DNA of 64,000 bases from Tubulanus polymorphus (taxonomy: Eukaryota > Nemertea > Palaeonemertea > Tubulaniformes > Tubulanidae), in assembly GCF_964204645.1 (NCBI RefSeq), contig NC_134025.1, forward strand, positions 20,056,001 through 20,120,000, read 5' to 3'. A model generated the notes under the pieces. That model searched no databases and had not been told where the DNA came from. It was given only the letters and a program-made list of their open reading frames with translations. The translations under genes were made by a program, and so were the position numbers. Shown here piece after piece: positions 54,797 to 64,000 of this stretch; positions within the stretch are counted from its first letter, which is position 1, and the number at the start of each line of letters is the position of its first letter.

Positions 54797-55539
54797 TTTT
54801 AGCCCACTTGGGACTTTAGTCCCAGCAGGCTATTTCGTTCACTTTTCGTCCGTCGTTCGTCCGTAGACGGAATCCAGTTATTTTGGGAAGTTTTGAAGAC
54901 ACTTCAACGTAATCTTGATATTTGGTTTATACGTGTATCTACCCTAGACACATCTTCAGCAAAAACTGCCCCTGTCAGATTCAAGATGGCCGACTGGCAG
55001 CCATTGTTGTTTGCCAAAAAAGCACTTTTTACACATTTTCGAAGTTCTCGGGGGAAATTTTGAAGACGCTTTTGTCAATTACTGTGATCGTTCGTATATA
55101 TTTGTATCCCCCAGGGCCCATCAGCATGAGAAAAATTGGGTCGATCAGACTCAAGATGGCTGTCCTGTGACCTTTTTTGTGCCCGAAAATGTCAATTTTG
55201 GTCTGAATTCTGAGTCCTGTAGCTTTCTAATAGTTTGCCAATTTTCATTGCAATTTATGATGGGTATTCTTTGCAAAGGTATCATTTAAACCCGAGAGGT
55301 ATATATGATCAGGCAATTATGACGCAATTGGCGGCCATCTTGGTGTCATTCGAACAACCTTGGTGTTTTTCGAACAACCACCGCCGGCAAACTGACGAAC
55401 GGATGGACGACCGACCTACTGCCTCCCTCCCTCCCTCACAGCACCGGGTCGTAACGCTTCAAGTTTCAAGGTCATTGGTTTTTGTATATGGCCTCTAGAA
55501 TGTGTTGAACAATACAATAACTTAGTATATCTATATTAT

Positions 55540-57404
55540 TGTTGGGAGAGTTCTCGGTCCAACACCACGGGGTTTCGGGCTCACTCCACTGACAGTCGAT
55601 GGGGAGTGAGGAAGCGAGCGAGGACTGTATATGTTCTCGGACAGAAGCAAAGCAAAGGCTGGCCTGAAGCAGAAGCCAGGCGAGTCGTCAAGGTAGAAGC
55701 AAAGCCAGGCGGGTCACCGAGCAGAGGCGAATCTTTCTTCGAGTGATCTCAAAGCTTGGTGATATAGTCGACCTTCGTACATCATACAGGCAATCGTTTG
55801 CTGTGCGACACCGGTCACGGCTGACTGCAAGTGCATGATTTTCTCTGTGTTTGTAAGATCTGGTTGGTCGTCGATCAGTGCCTTAAACAAACCATACCAT
55901 TTCGGCCAATCGCTTGGATCACTGTCAAACTTGTGCAAATGTATCTTCGGTACGGACTTTGAGAATAGATGGTTCGATCTTCTGCCTTTATTGATTTGTT
56001 GGTTGCGGTTCGGCTGATATTCGGGTTGAGACGACATGGACCAGTCAGGCGGCGGTATAACGGGCTGCATCGGTGGCAGAGTTCAATCGGGCTGTGACAT
56101 CGGCAGGATTCTATCGGGCTGCGATGTAGGCAGGATTCTATCGGGCTGCGACATAGGCAGGATTCTATTGGGCTGCGGCATAGGCAGGATTCTATCGGGC
56201 TGCGACATCAGCGCAATTCTGTCGGGCTGTGACATCAGGCTGCATTTCGTCGTCAAAGTCGTGTAGGCGATCAGCGTTTAAGACATCTGCGTCTTGGAGG
56301 CTGGCTTCTAGCGCGGCGGCGTCGGCTTCGTCTTGAGCCTGGGCTAGCTTGGCTTGACGAGTGAGTTCATCTTGTTGACGTTCTATTTCGAGGCGACGTC
56401 TCAGTTGTTTTACATCAAGGGCCTTCTTCTGAGCACGTACGGTGGTCGCTCGTGAATGCTAGCGACCATCTGTGTGTGCGTCTCTTCGATTTCGGTGACG
56501 TATTTCTCTGCGGCAGCGGTCTCAGTTTCATTGTTGAGGCTGTCGATGTACGTGTCGTTGGCTATCGCGACATTTTCTAAGGCGTCTGCTAACTTCTGGA
56601 CCAGTGACACCAACTGGGTTCGGCTGCCTCGAACTTTGATCAGTGTGGTTGCTTGGTTGCAGATCTGGGTAAGCGTTGCTTTTCTGTAGCCTCTGGTGGT
56701 CTTCAGTTTTCTGATTTCTTCGGTCATCTTCGTCGTCTTCTCGAGGGACCAGTTAATGTTGGGAGAGTTCTCGGTCCAACACCACGGGGTTTCGGGCTCA
56801 CTCCACTGACAGTGGATGGGGAGTGAGGAAGCGAGCGAGGAGGACTCTATATGTTCTCGGACAGAAGCAAAGCAACGGCCGGGCTGAAGCAGAAGCCAGG
56901 CGAGTCATCAAGGTAGAAGCAAAGCCAGGCGGGTAACCGGGCAGAGGCAAAATTAGCGAATCGGCCAGAGTCAACCGCGTTCCCTGGTTGAAACAGCAAA
57001 AGCGAGGCAGAGGCGTCATCCTGTCCCTTGAAGCAGCAAAGCGAGGCAAAGTCGTCGTCCTGTCCCTTGGTCATGAAATGACTAAAACTGCAAGACTTTC
57101 TTCAGATTATAGCGATCTATTTGGCGGAGAGACGTGCACCATCAGGCTTACAAAGATGAACTGTCTTTACAAAAATTTGCTACGGCTTTTATACAAAAAT
57201 CGGCTGGGAACTAATTATGATTACAATCTGATGGAAATGTTACAAACTTAGTAGAGAACAGACACAGTCTTACACTCGTTAAAACAAAAATTATACATGT
57301 GTTAACGATTATGATATGCGAGTTCATACGCGATCTCGGTGGCAACCAGGTCCACGCGGACTGTAGCCATCTGGCTTTGATAAACTGTTGTAACCGTTAC
57401 AACA
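55540..57404 (-). mobile_element. BEL/Pao-like LTR retrotransposon, internally deleted
   Basis: Both outer ends are LTR sequence starting TGTTGGGAGAGTTCTCGGTC. The right LTR is complete (56757-57404, 648 bp, ending GTTACAACA), and the left one keeps only about 190 bp (55540-55733). ATTAT flanks the element (55535-55539, 57405-57409), a 5-bp duplication usual for BEL/Pao. On the minus strand the right LTR is the 5' LTR. It is followed by TGGTCCCTCGAG, a plausible tRNA primer-binding site, and then gag. Pol and most of the 3' LTR are gone, joined gag to LTR. Confidence 0.8.
55714..56727 (-). pseudogene. BEL/Pao gag (coiled coil, 9-residue repeats, DUF1759)
   Basis: ATG 56727 starts MTEEIRKLKTTRGY, a coiled-coil region, and after a frameshift QLRRRLEIERQQDELTRQAK. 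At 56235-56082 a 27-bp tandem repeat encodes about six copies of SQPDRILPM in one frame. The C-terminal block 55950-55714, VPKIHLHKFDSDPSDWPKWY, then GLFKALIDD and LQSAVTGVAQQTIA, is DUF1759, the capsid-like part of BEL/Pao gag. It ends at the deletion junction. Several frames are used, so it is inactive. Confidence 0.75.
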
Positions 57405-57508
57405 ATTATATTCGTACCTTTGCATATTTTGCTACCACAATCAATCAGAAAGTTGTAGCTCATGACATGGTCTATAATTGTGGTGAGTTTCAAGGTCGTT
57501 TTTGCATA

Positions 57509-57823
57509 TGGCCACCAGGGGGTGTTAAACAATACAATAATTTAGTATTTCTATATTAAATTCGCACCTATGCATATTTGTTACCACAATCAATTGAAAA
57601 GTTGTATCCCATGATATGGTCTATGATTGTGGTGAGTTTCAAGGACATCTATATGGCCACTAGGGGGCGTTGAAAAGTAGAATAACTTAGTATTTCCTTA
57701 TAATATTGGTACCTAGGCAAATTTGGTAACCATGATCAATTGCAAAGTTGTAGCTCATGACATGTGCTATGATTATGGTGGGTTTCAAGGTTGGCCTTTG
57801 CATATGGTCACCAGGGGGTATTG
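57509..57823 (+). promoter_or_regulatory. Three CTCF-like motifs in family A copy 4
   Basis: Sites start at 57509 (TGGCCACCAGGGGGTGTTA), 57654 (TGGCCACTAGGGGGCGTTG) and 57805 (TGGTCACCAGGGGGTATTG), spaced 145 and 151 bp. The middle one keeps the whole CCACYAGRGGGCG core. Binding is inferred from the consensus only. Confidence 0.45.
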
Positions 57824-58079
57824 AATGGTAGAATAACTTAGTATTTCCATATCATAATGGTAACTAGGCATATTTTGAAACCGCAATCAATTTCAAAATT
57901 GTAGCTGCTGACCTGTTCTATGATTGTGGTGAGTTTCAAGGTCATTGGATGGGGCTTTGAAAATTGAAATTGTTAGATTGTTGAGCATTTGAAACCACTC
58001 CCCAATTGGGCATGGTGTCCCTGGACCCCTAGATTATTATCCAGATGCTAGAAATCGTTCTTATTAGATGAAAGTTCTA

Positions 58080-58181
58080 ATGATGTGATAATCAACTGCA
58101 CATCATTTAGTAGAGATTGTACAGATTTCCTGAGCTCGGAAGATTCAGACAGAAAAGTTGTTGTTGTTGTTGTTGTTGTTG

Positions 58182-58253
<72 letters not shown>

Positions 58254-59121
58254 CCTGGACTGAAGGAACTAGATCAGTGACTGATTCTTCTAAATCTTTT
58301 TACACCTCATTTTTGTCAATTTGATCAGTAGCCGTCGCTTAACCACAATTCGAACACGGCTTTATTAAATGAGGGACTAACCCTTCGGTTTTGTAGCAAC
58401 TACTTAACTGGCAGAATGTTTCTTTTTAATTGCACATTTATCCGATAACGCACTGTTCAATTGTTGTACACTGTTTAATAACGCAACAAATTCATGAGCT
58501 CCACATGCACAGATAATTCCTCTGAATGGTAATAGTGGCTGTAGTCGGAAATATATGTATAGTGTAGATATGTTCAGGATTGTCATGGTTAGTGCTCGAT
58601 ATCTGCACCAAAATATCACCGGGTTTTATCTCCCGTCTTATTATCAGTCCAGTTAACAATAAATACATTCCATTTATTTCAAGGCCAGAGTAATTAATAC
58701 CTGTAAGCTATTGCTTGGATCCAATAAAGCATTCTATCGGGCGATGTCTTGAATGCTAACATCTTGGCACTAGGATCGTACAGGCCACGATTAATCGATT
58801 CAAATTCAGCATTCGCCGATTTACCCTTGGACTTCTCTGGCTTAGCTGGTATTTTGGACTCGTACAACAACTTCAAGTTGGCCATCACACTTTTCGTTTA
58901 AGGGTGTTTCATCGGATTTAGTATCGAGAAACCCAGCCAGTTGTTCTGAAATATCAGACTGATTGGAGTCCACTGGTATCGTACCTGTAAATTTAGCATT
59001 ACAAACACTATCACATTCGTAGTGCTAGCACTAAGAAAACTCGAATCACTATCGCAGTCAGAGAATGAATAGTCTGCCCATGAATCAACAACGCTGGAAG
59101 TACCATTTACTGGCGCTGCCA
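58080..59121 (-). pseudogene. ORF1-like fragment sharing the N-terminal domain of the 51.5-53.1 kb LINE
   Basis: ATG 59121 starts MAAPVNGTSSVVDSWADYSF, an acidic Ser-rich leader. Further blocks in changing frames are MANLKLLYESKIPAKPEK, TSPDRMLYWIQAIAYRY, IRREIKPGDILVQISSTNHD, IYTIHIFPTTATITIQ and HEFVALLNSVQQLNSALSDK. The order DR.L.WI....YRY, ILVQI, VY..HI..TT..ITIQ, EF.ALL..V parallels the 53.1 kb ORF1. Downstream an Asn/Thr run (from the GTT repeat) leads to SESSELRKSVQSLLNDVQLI. It might include GT..AG splicing at CAG|GTACG (58986). The function of this domain is not known to me. Confidence 0.5.
58159..58252. repeat. (GTT)n microsatellite, about 31 units with one slip
   Basis: This is a nearly pure GTT run with one missing base at about 58182 that shifts the phase. 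On the minus strand it encodes poly-Asn then poly-Thr. The + strand poly-Leu/Val frame across it is an artefact. Confidence 0.95.
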
Positions 59122-59707
59122 TCTTTGAAACACTCGAGTAGGCCGACTTGAAAATATATAGACTACGATACCGTCATGAATGTCTCTTTTTTGAGTTCAG
59201 GCACAATTCTAATATGTTTAAAAATTACAGTCTAGCGGAGACGGTAACTTCATTCATATATTCATGAAAAAAGGTAAAACAATAGACTGTAATTCAAAAA
59301 TTACCGCCTCAATGCGCCACTTATCACATGACACTTAATAAACTGAAACAAGTGAATTTTTTGACAACAGGAATTTTGTCTGGTACAACACTGTTCTGAA
59401 CATATATATACGTGTACTGTCCTGAACAACACGACTGGTATCATCATTTAATTAGTCCCTGTTTCAATTCGTATCACAGAATTTCTCTAAAACTCAGGGA
59501 TGTGATAGTTAACATCCATAGGTATCTGCACAAGCCTAATTGCCTTCATATCTATCCAAATTTAACAGAAAAATAGTTGATGTAATATCTGAATTGCTTA
59601 GAATTTCCATCAACAAAGAATCAAAGGATTATGATGTCCAACAGATAGTACAGTTTTACACAATCTACCTAACTAAAAATGAACATGATAACATATTAAG
59701 TTGTTAC

Positions 59708-60919
59708 CTTGCTCTTCAGGGTTGTGTTGTTCTGACATAGCTGTTACCACTAAAGAATTTCCATCAATAGATGTCCGCAACTTTACAAAATATGAACAAT
59801 CTTGTTTGAGGGTCCTGAAAGAGAAAATAACATAACATTCATTCAGTATATATTCAGTGGCAAATCTGAAGAAATCATTTGTGTTCTTTTTTTGTTAGGA
59901 TCAACTGTGTTGATCCTTATAGAATGGTCCTGAGTAACTTTCTGTTAGCTCTTGGTGGCACAAATTGTAACCACTGGATATACGCAGCTGATTTTTTGTC
60001 ATTAGGTGGGAAATAGATGGTGGAATTGATATGGTTTCGTCCATCAGCTCTTAGCTGTTTGGAAGTACTGGGAGATAATGTGAAAAGTTTCAATACATTT
60101 TTTCCCATTCTACTAATTGATGCTTGACCTAGTTTTATGCCCTTCAGAAGGGCATCACTTGGATATACCTCTAGAAAGGCTTTCCCAGTGATATCATCAT
60201 AGAGAACTGTTCTACCATGTACTTCTGACCCATAGGGAAAACCCATTACTATGTATATCAACTAACATGAACATGCTTACTATACAGTGCACTATGATGA
60301 TATCATCTTTATCGGCTGTTCATACGTAATTGCAAATCAAAAAGAACAAATCGATTTCTGTGCTCAAAACTCAAATGGACTCAGTTGATTCTACTGGACC
60401 CATGATCCTTTATTGTAAATTTTGACTACAGTACGTGATGGCTAAAAACTGTAACGTGAAACTGTTTGTTGTGTTACTTAAGTAGTTAGGCTGATACATA
60501 TCATTATTTCACATATTGCACACTTTTACAACTAACCTCTTATTGGGACAATTGCCATGAATTAGCAAGTCGTTCAGTAAGGGATTAAAATGTCTTTTAG
60601 GAGCCCGTTTTTGAAGAGCAACTATCGACCGGGAGCTTCAAATATATATCTTTACGAAATTTGATGTTTCATAGTGCTCGATTGCTTCTTTAATGTCTTC
60701 ATTACTTGAAAAACCTGCGGTTTTTACTTACAACGTTGCCACCTCAGCCGCCATTTTCGTTCATTACTGCTGCACTGTGCCATGTGACTGTGTATCTGCA
60801 TATGGCACGGTAGTCCATACAGTTCCTAGTTTGGTATGAAAAGCCTCCAGAATAATCTCTACAGGTGTATGAATAGCCTCCAGATTTAACCGTACGGATC
60901 CGTAAGAATAGCCACTTTG
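59708..60919 (-). pseudogene. Second ZSWIM-like transposon copy, 5' end of gene
   Basis: Exon 1 is 60754-60732 (MAAEVATL, donor GTAAGT), exon 2 is 60704-60537 (NEDIKEAIEHYETSNFVKIY, stop, SSRSIVALQKRAPKRHF) and exon 3 is 59814-59708 (FVKLRTSIDGNSLVVTAMSE). Phases fit. Exon 2 has TGA where Arg would be expected (CGA to TGA), and exon 3 has a 2-nt loss relative to the 45.8 kb copy. The end, AGAATAGCCACTTTG at 60905-60919, and upstream CTGCTGCACTGTGCCATGTG match the 7.9 kb transposon. The rest of the element is missing. Confidence 0.68.
59917..60261 (-). other. Unrecognised open block inside ZSWIM-like copy 2
   Basis: A 114-codon frame, IVMGFPYGSEVHGRTVLYDD, then AFLEVYPSDALLKGIKLGQA and INSTIYFPPNDKKSAAYIQW, ends in a stop. 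It follows an acceptor-like GTTCATGTTAG and has coding-like composition. It lies between exons 2 and 3 of the ZSWIM-like copy and is absent from the 45.8 kb copy. It may be a terminal exon of another gene or element. No family is recognised. Confidence 0.35.
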
Positions 60920-62693
60920 ATAAAAGTAATCAAAAGAACTAGATTAAAGTGGTCGACCTACCCCATATTTTAATTCACATGTCACTCGTGTCCATGTGTA
61001 ATCATGACTCAAGCGATTCACACTATAGGAAGATATTGTTTATATAAATTGTTTATAAGGGAAAATTTCTGTGTCGCCATGACTGTGTACGACAAATGCC
61101 TTACAAATTTAGATTGAGCATCTTCCTAAAGGCCAAGGTAATTCATAAATTTTGATAAGTTCGAAAACCAGTCAGTGCGTTAGTAGCGCGTGAACTGCAC
61201 ATTCCATGACCAATGGTATGATGCTCAAAACACATCCCTGTTTAACGCCAACAGTTGAAATTATGGGTTCCGAACAAAAAACCGTTACTTTTGAAAGAGT
61301 ACCATGCTTCAGAATACATGTCACGAAGTAAGGGTAACAGGTTTCCACCAATATTTATCAGCAGTTCATAGACAAATGCGTTACGAGGAATCGAAGCTTC
61401 TGGATATCTTTAGTCTTTAAATCGTCCATCAATGGGTTGATCTTTGCGTCGCTTTTGGCTAATGTCTCCAACTATACAGTTTCCAACTACTATGGAACAA
61501 ATCATTATTTGATTTTTCAAGCCGATCGATAAGATTGTTTTTAATATTTCGGATTCTGGAAATTGCACAGCCTTATCAGTTAATCGTTCATTTCATGTAG
61601 CACTGAAACGAGGGCATCATCAACACTGCGACTGGGTGTATCTGTACACTTACTTGCATCGGACAATTTTATCCGTGCCGAGGTGTCAAGTTTGCACATG
61701 CATGGACGGAGAGATTGATTTTGGACAGTCAACATATTTTGCGGTGTAGTATAGAAAGTCCGAATCGATGTCCGTACAATTCAGTGATACATTCGAATTT
61801 CCTACCGGTCGAGTGGAAGGCTGGTAGTTCTGAACAGTGGTAATGAATCCATTCTTGATCAAAAAATTTGCTGCATCGTTTATGTAAGCAAAGCTCTAGG
61901 GGAGATCATTTGAATAACCTTCAGTTACCTCTTTGCATCATCTTTTAAAATGTTTTATGGTAAAGTATTCTTTTCTCCCAAACTTAAGTTAATTTTAGCG
62001 CAGCGATGATGAGAACATGACGTCTATAGGCGTTGCCATCTTCAATCTCAGAAAACTCTTCAAGTATGCCGGTCATCTAGCGCCAACAACTGACAAAGTC
62101 ATAAATAGCTCGTTCATAGCTCAAAAAGTCCTTTGGCATGGTACATTTTGTATATTTAAATATAGGGAAAGACACCATTTTCTCGTTTGTAAAAATACAA
62201 ATCTCTAACCATAATCTTGGACAGAAAGAAGCTGGTTCCGCAGTGGCGAAATATAGATGCAAGCACTGTTTTCTCACACCGGTGACGAGGTTCACTTTCA
62301 ATTCTCTTGATTGTGGTTAGATGAAATCAGAGGAAGACATCTCTTTTAACATCGTTTATTGTTAATTTTGATAATTATTATAACCCAGATATAGGTATCT
62401 TGTCGTTGACCTCGAAGGATATGGATATTCTTATCCCCAGGTTATACTAAACATCGTCAGGAAATCAGAATATAGTTTTGAGTAAATAATATAATGATTG
62501 TTAAGTTGAACTAAGAAAGTTCTGCAGAATAGCGTCTATTGAAACTTGGTAAGAGGACCCGCTAATTGAAAGATTAACTATCCTTAAAGATTAACTATTG
62601 TAGATGTCTTAGAAAATTAAAAAGATTCTCCTTGGCAAAAAAAATAACTTACAGCTCTCGGTTTTTGTGCACTATCCTCCATTTCTAATCCCA
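60920..62693. other. No gene recognised
   Basis: No coding exon, repeat array or fold-back that I can support is present. Short open frames on both strands lack motifs and splice signals of note. Confidence 0.4.
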
Positions 62694-63360
62694 CAAGTTC
62701 AAGTTTCAAGTTTGTTTATTCATTATAATCACATGACATGATCGTCAATGAACAGCGGATTAGAAGAAAACAATATAATACATATATACAATACTAGGAT
62801 TACAAAAATATTTACAGGAAAGAGTGCATAGGACATAGCGTACTGTACAATATAAGTCAAGCATAAAATTAAACATAATATTCAAATCCCGATTGGATAT
62901 ACTTTCCCAAATTTACCAATTCTGATTGACTACCTATATCATTAAAAATTCTATTTATATCATTTACATCACCAATTTCCAAATCAAATTTCGTCCTGAG
63001 ACAGTCGAATTTCCTACACGATAAGATGAAGTGCTGCTCGTCTTCCACACAGTTACATATATCACAAAGTCTGTTTTCTCTACTCAATCCCAGGTGTCTG
63101 CCTTTTTCTATCATCAGTCGATGGGATGAGGTACGTAGTTTGGCAATTGCACTCCTAATATTAAAATTCTTTACAACCAATAAGTAGTTTTCTAGTTGGT
63201 AGGACTGTTTAATCGTATTATAAAAAGATAATTTGTTATGACTATGAGAGCCGCTGCGCTGAGAAACTATTCCAGAAGTTGCTTTTAAGAATACCTGGTA
63301 ACAATTCTCAGAACAAGGACATATCAGGATCCCTGTGGTTTCTATCACTCAGCCTTACGA
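62694..63360 (-). mobile_element. LINE 3' end (ORF2 C-terminus and tail)
   Basis: The frame 63348-62869 (-) encodes SAIAKLRTSSHRLMIEKGRH, LSRENRLCDICNCVEDEQHF and ILSCRKF. This is the Cys/His-containing C-terminal region that follows reverse transcriptase in CR1/L2/Jockey-like LINEs. The stop is followed by about 170 bases of 3' UTR with AATAAACAAACTTGAAACTT and a repeated CTTGAA tail at 62694. It is 5'-truncated, as is usual for LINE insertions. Confidence 0.75.
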
Positions 63361-63482
63361 GTAATTGAGGTCAAGCGACTACTGCATTCAAGAGTGAATA
63401 ATATACCATCAACTGGCCATTCATTAAAGGATATAAAATTCCAATTTTTATAATTTTACAAAATCCTTTCTTGGATTTTTAG

Positions 63483-63735
63483 TTTCATTTTGGGAATAAT
63501 CATGTCATGTGGCAAATTCAATCTGATTGATTTTGTACATCTATTAACTCCTCAGAGTGTGAGCATATATAATCTGGAATCATCTCATGAGTCGAGTGGT
63601 GTTGTTTTGCTTGAAACACCATCTAAATATAATCTTTTAACTTGGAAATTGGTTTTGACACTTCATAATGTAAACACTGACTTCAGCATCCAGCAAAAAT
63701 ATTCACTCTTGAATGCAACAAGACTTCAAAACTGA
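63483..63735 (+). CDS. Candidate terminal exon of an unknown + strand gene
   Basis: After an acceptor TTGGATTTTTAG (ends 63482), 83 codons run to a TGA (MSCGKFNLIDFVHLLTPQSV, VVLLETPSKYNLLTWKLVLT and YSLLNATRLQN at the end). The composition is like coding sequence, and the exon has phase 2 at its 5' end. Upstream exons were not found in the window. I do not recognise the protein. It may be a real last exon or chance. Confidence 0.35.
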
Positions 63736-64000
63736 ATTTTCATTGCTTATTACTTCATTTTCTTGGATTAAGTGTGGAAAAGTTTTGCTCTTTATTCACT
63801 CTTGCCTGTAACCATAGCAACAAGCAGCTGGGGTCCAGCGAGTCAGCGATGCTCATGGTGAGTTTGACCACTTAAAGCTGTCAGTATCAATTAAATTGTT
63901 GTTGATACTGGCTCTTTGAGAGTGAAATGCCGCGGTCATAACCACTGGGATAGACTTTAGTTGGGGTGCTGGAACATGTTAATATTTGACTACAAACAAC
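63736..64000. other. No gene recognised at right edge
   Basis: This is AT-rich sequence after the candidate terminal exon, with no open frame or repeat seen. It may be the 3' UTR of that exon's gene. Confidence 0.3.

Larger units (their letters stand above)
54797..58032 (+). mobile_element. Family A repeat, copy 4, split by a BEL element
   Basis: The left part, 54797-55539, runs from TAGCCCACTTGGGACTTTAG into the first monomer, and the right part, 57410-58032, continues with three monomers and ends CTGGACCCCTAG. Removing the BEL element and one ATTAT copy restores a continuous unit of about 1.37 kb that matches the copy at 3753-5021 in order and orientation. Confidence 0.78.

Noticed and set aside
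58085-58324. Poly-Leu/Val open frame
   Set aside because: It is a translation of the (GTT)n microsatellite; the ORF1-like signal is on the other strand.
1-64000. CRISPR arrays, prophage, rRNA genes, bacterial operons
   Set aside because: None is seen. Tandem arrays here lack the repeat-spacer pattern and the sequence is clearly animal nuclear DNA.

Overview
The window is animal nuclear DNA: AT-rich, with spliced genes whose introns obey GT..AG, dense transposon debris, and no operons or bacterial signals. Two host genes could be reconstructed exon by exon. The transposon mix (BEL/Pao, DIRS, Penelope-like, several LINEs, MULE, hAT, Merlin, Harbinger-like MITEs, a tRNA-derived SINE) suggests a bilaterian, probably marine, invertebrate. 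I cannot name the species.

Left part (1-21.3 kb, + strand): an eight-exon 2-hydroxyacid oxidase gene of the HAO1/glycolate oxidase type. It encodes 371 residues with all catalytic residues and a C-terminal SKL peroxisomal signal. Its 12.1 kb first intron holds two fold-back elements, a long interspersed repeat (family A) nested in another (family B), three minisatellites, a decayed antisense DUF3987-like gene, a Merlin transposase fragment and a PHD-finger fragment.

Middle part (23.7-37.5 kb, - strand): a 20-exon gene whose exon phases chain without a break into 1,109 residues. The protein has two cadherin-like beta-sandwich domains, a U-box-like domain, a helical TPR-type body with a Thr/Gly/Arg/Ala-rich linker, and a conserved-looking tail. 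One exon lies in a 195-bp tandem duplication that made a second, frame-preserving exon. A candidate + strand first exon starts 216 bp from its start codon.

Right part (38-64 kb): nested mobile elements, nearly all on the - strand. A 7.9 kb transposon carrying a broken ZSWIM/MULE-type transposase gene splits the GIY-YIG endonuclease of a Penelope-like element. That transposon is itself split by a 2.97 kb MULE with an open transposase frame. Beyond them lie fragments of two LINEs, a DIRS element, an open frame with an RNase-H1-type hybrid-binding domain and a PHD finger, a deleted BEL/Pao element with target-site duplication nested in family A, a second ZSWIM-element fragment, and the 3' end of a third LINE.

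The most interesting signal is in family A. Its body is a tandem array of roughly 145-154 bp monomers, and each monomer carries a sequence very close to the vertebrate CTCF consensus. It may disperse insulator-type sites through this genome.
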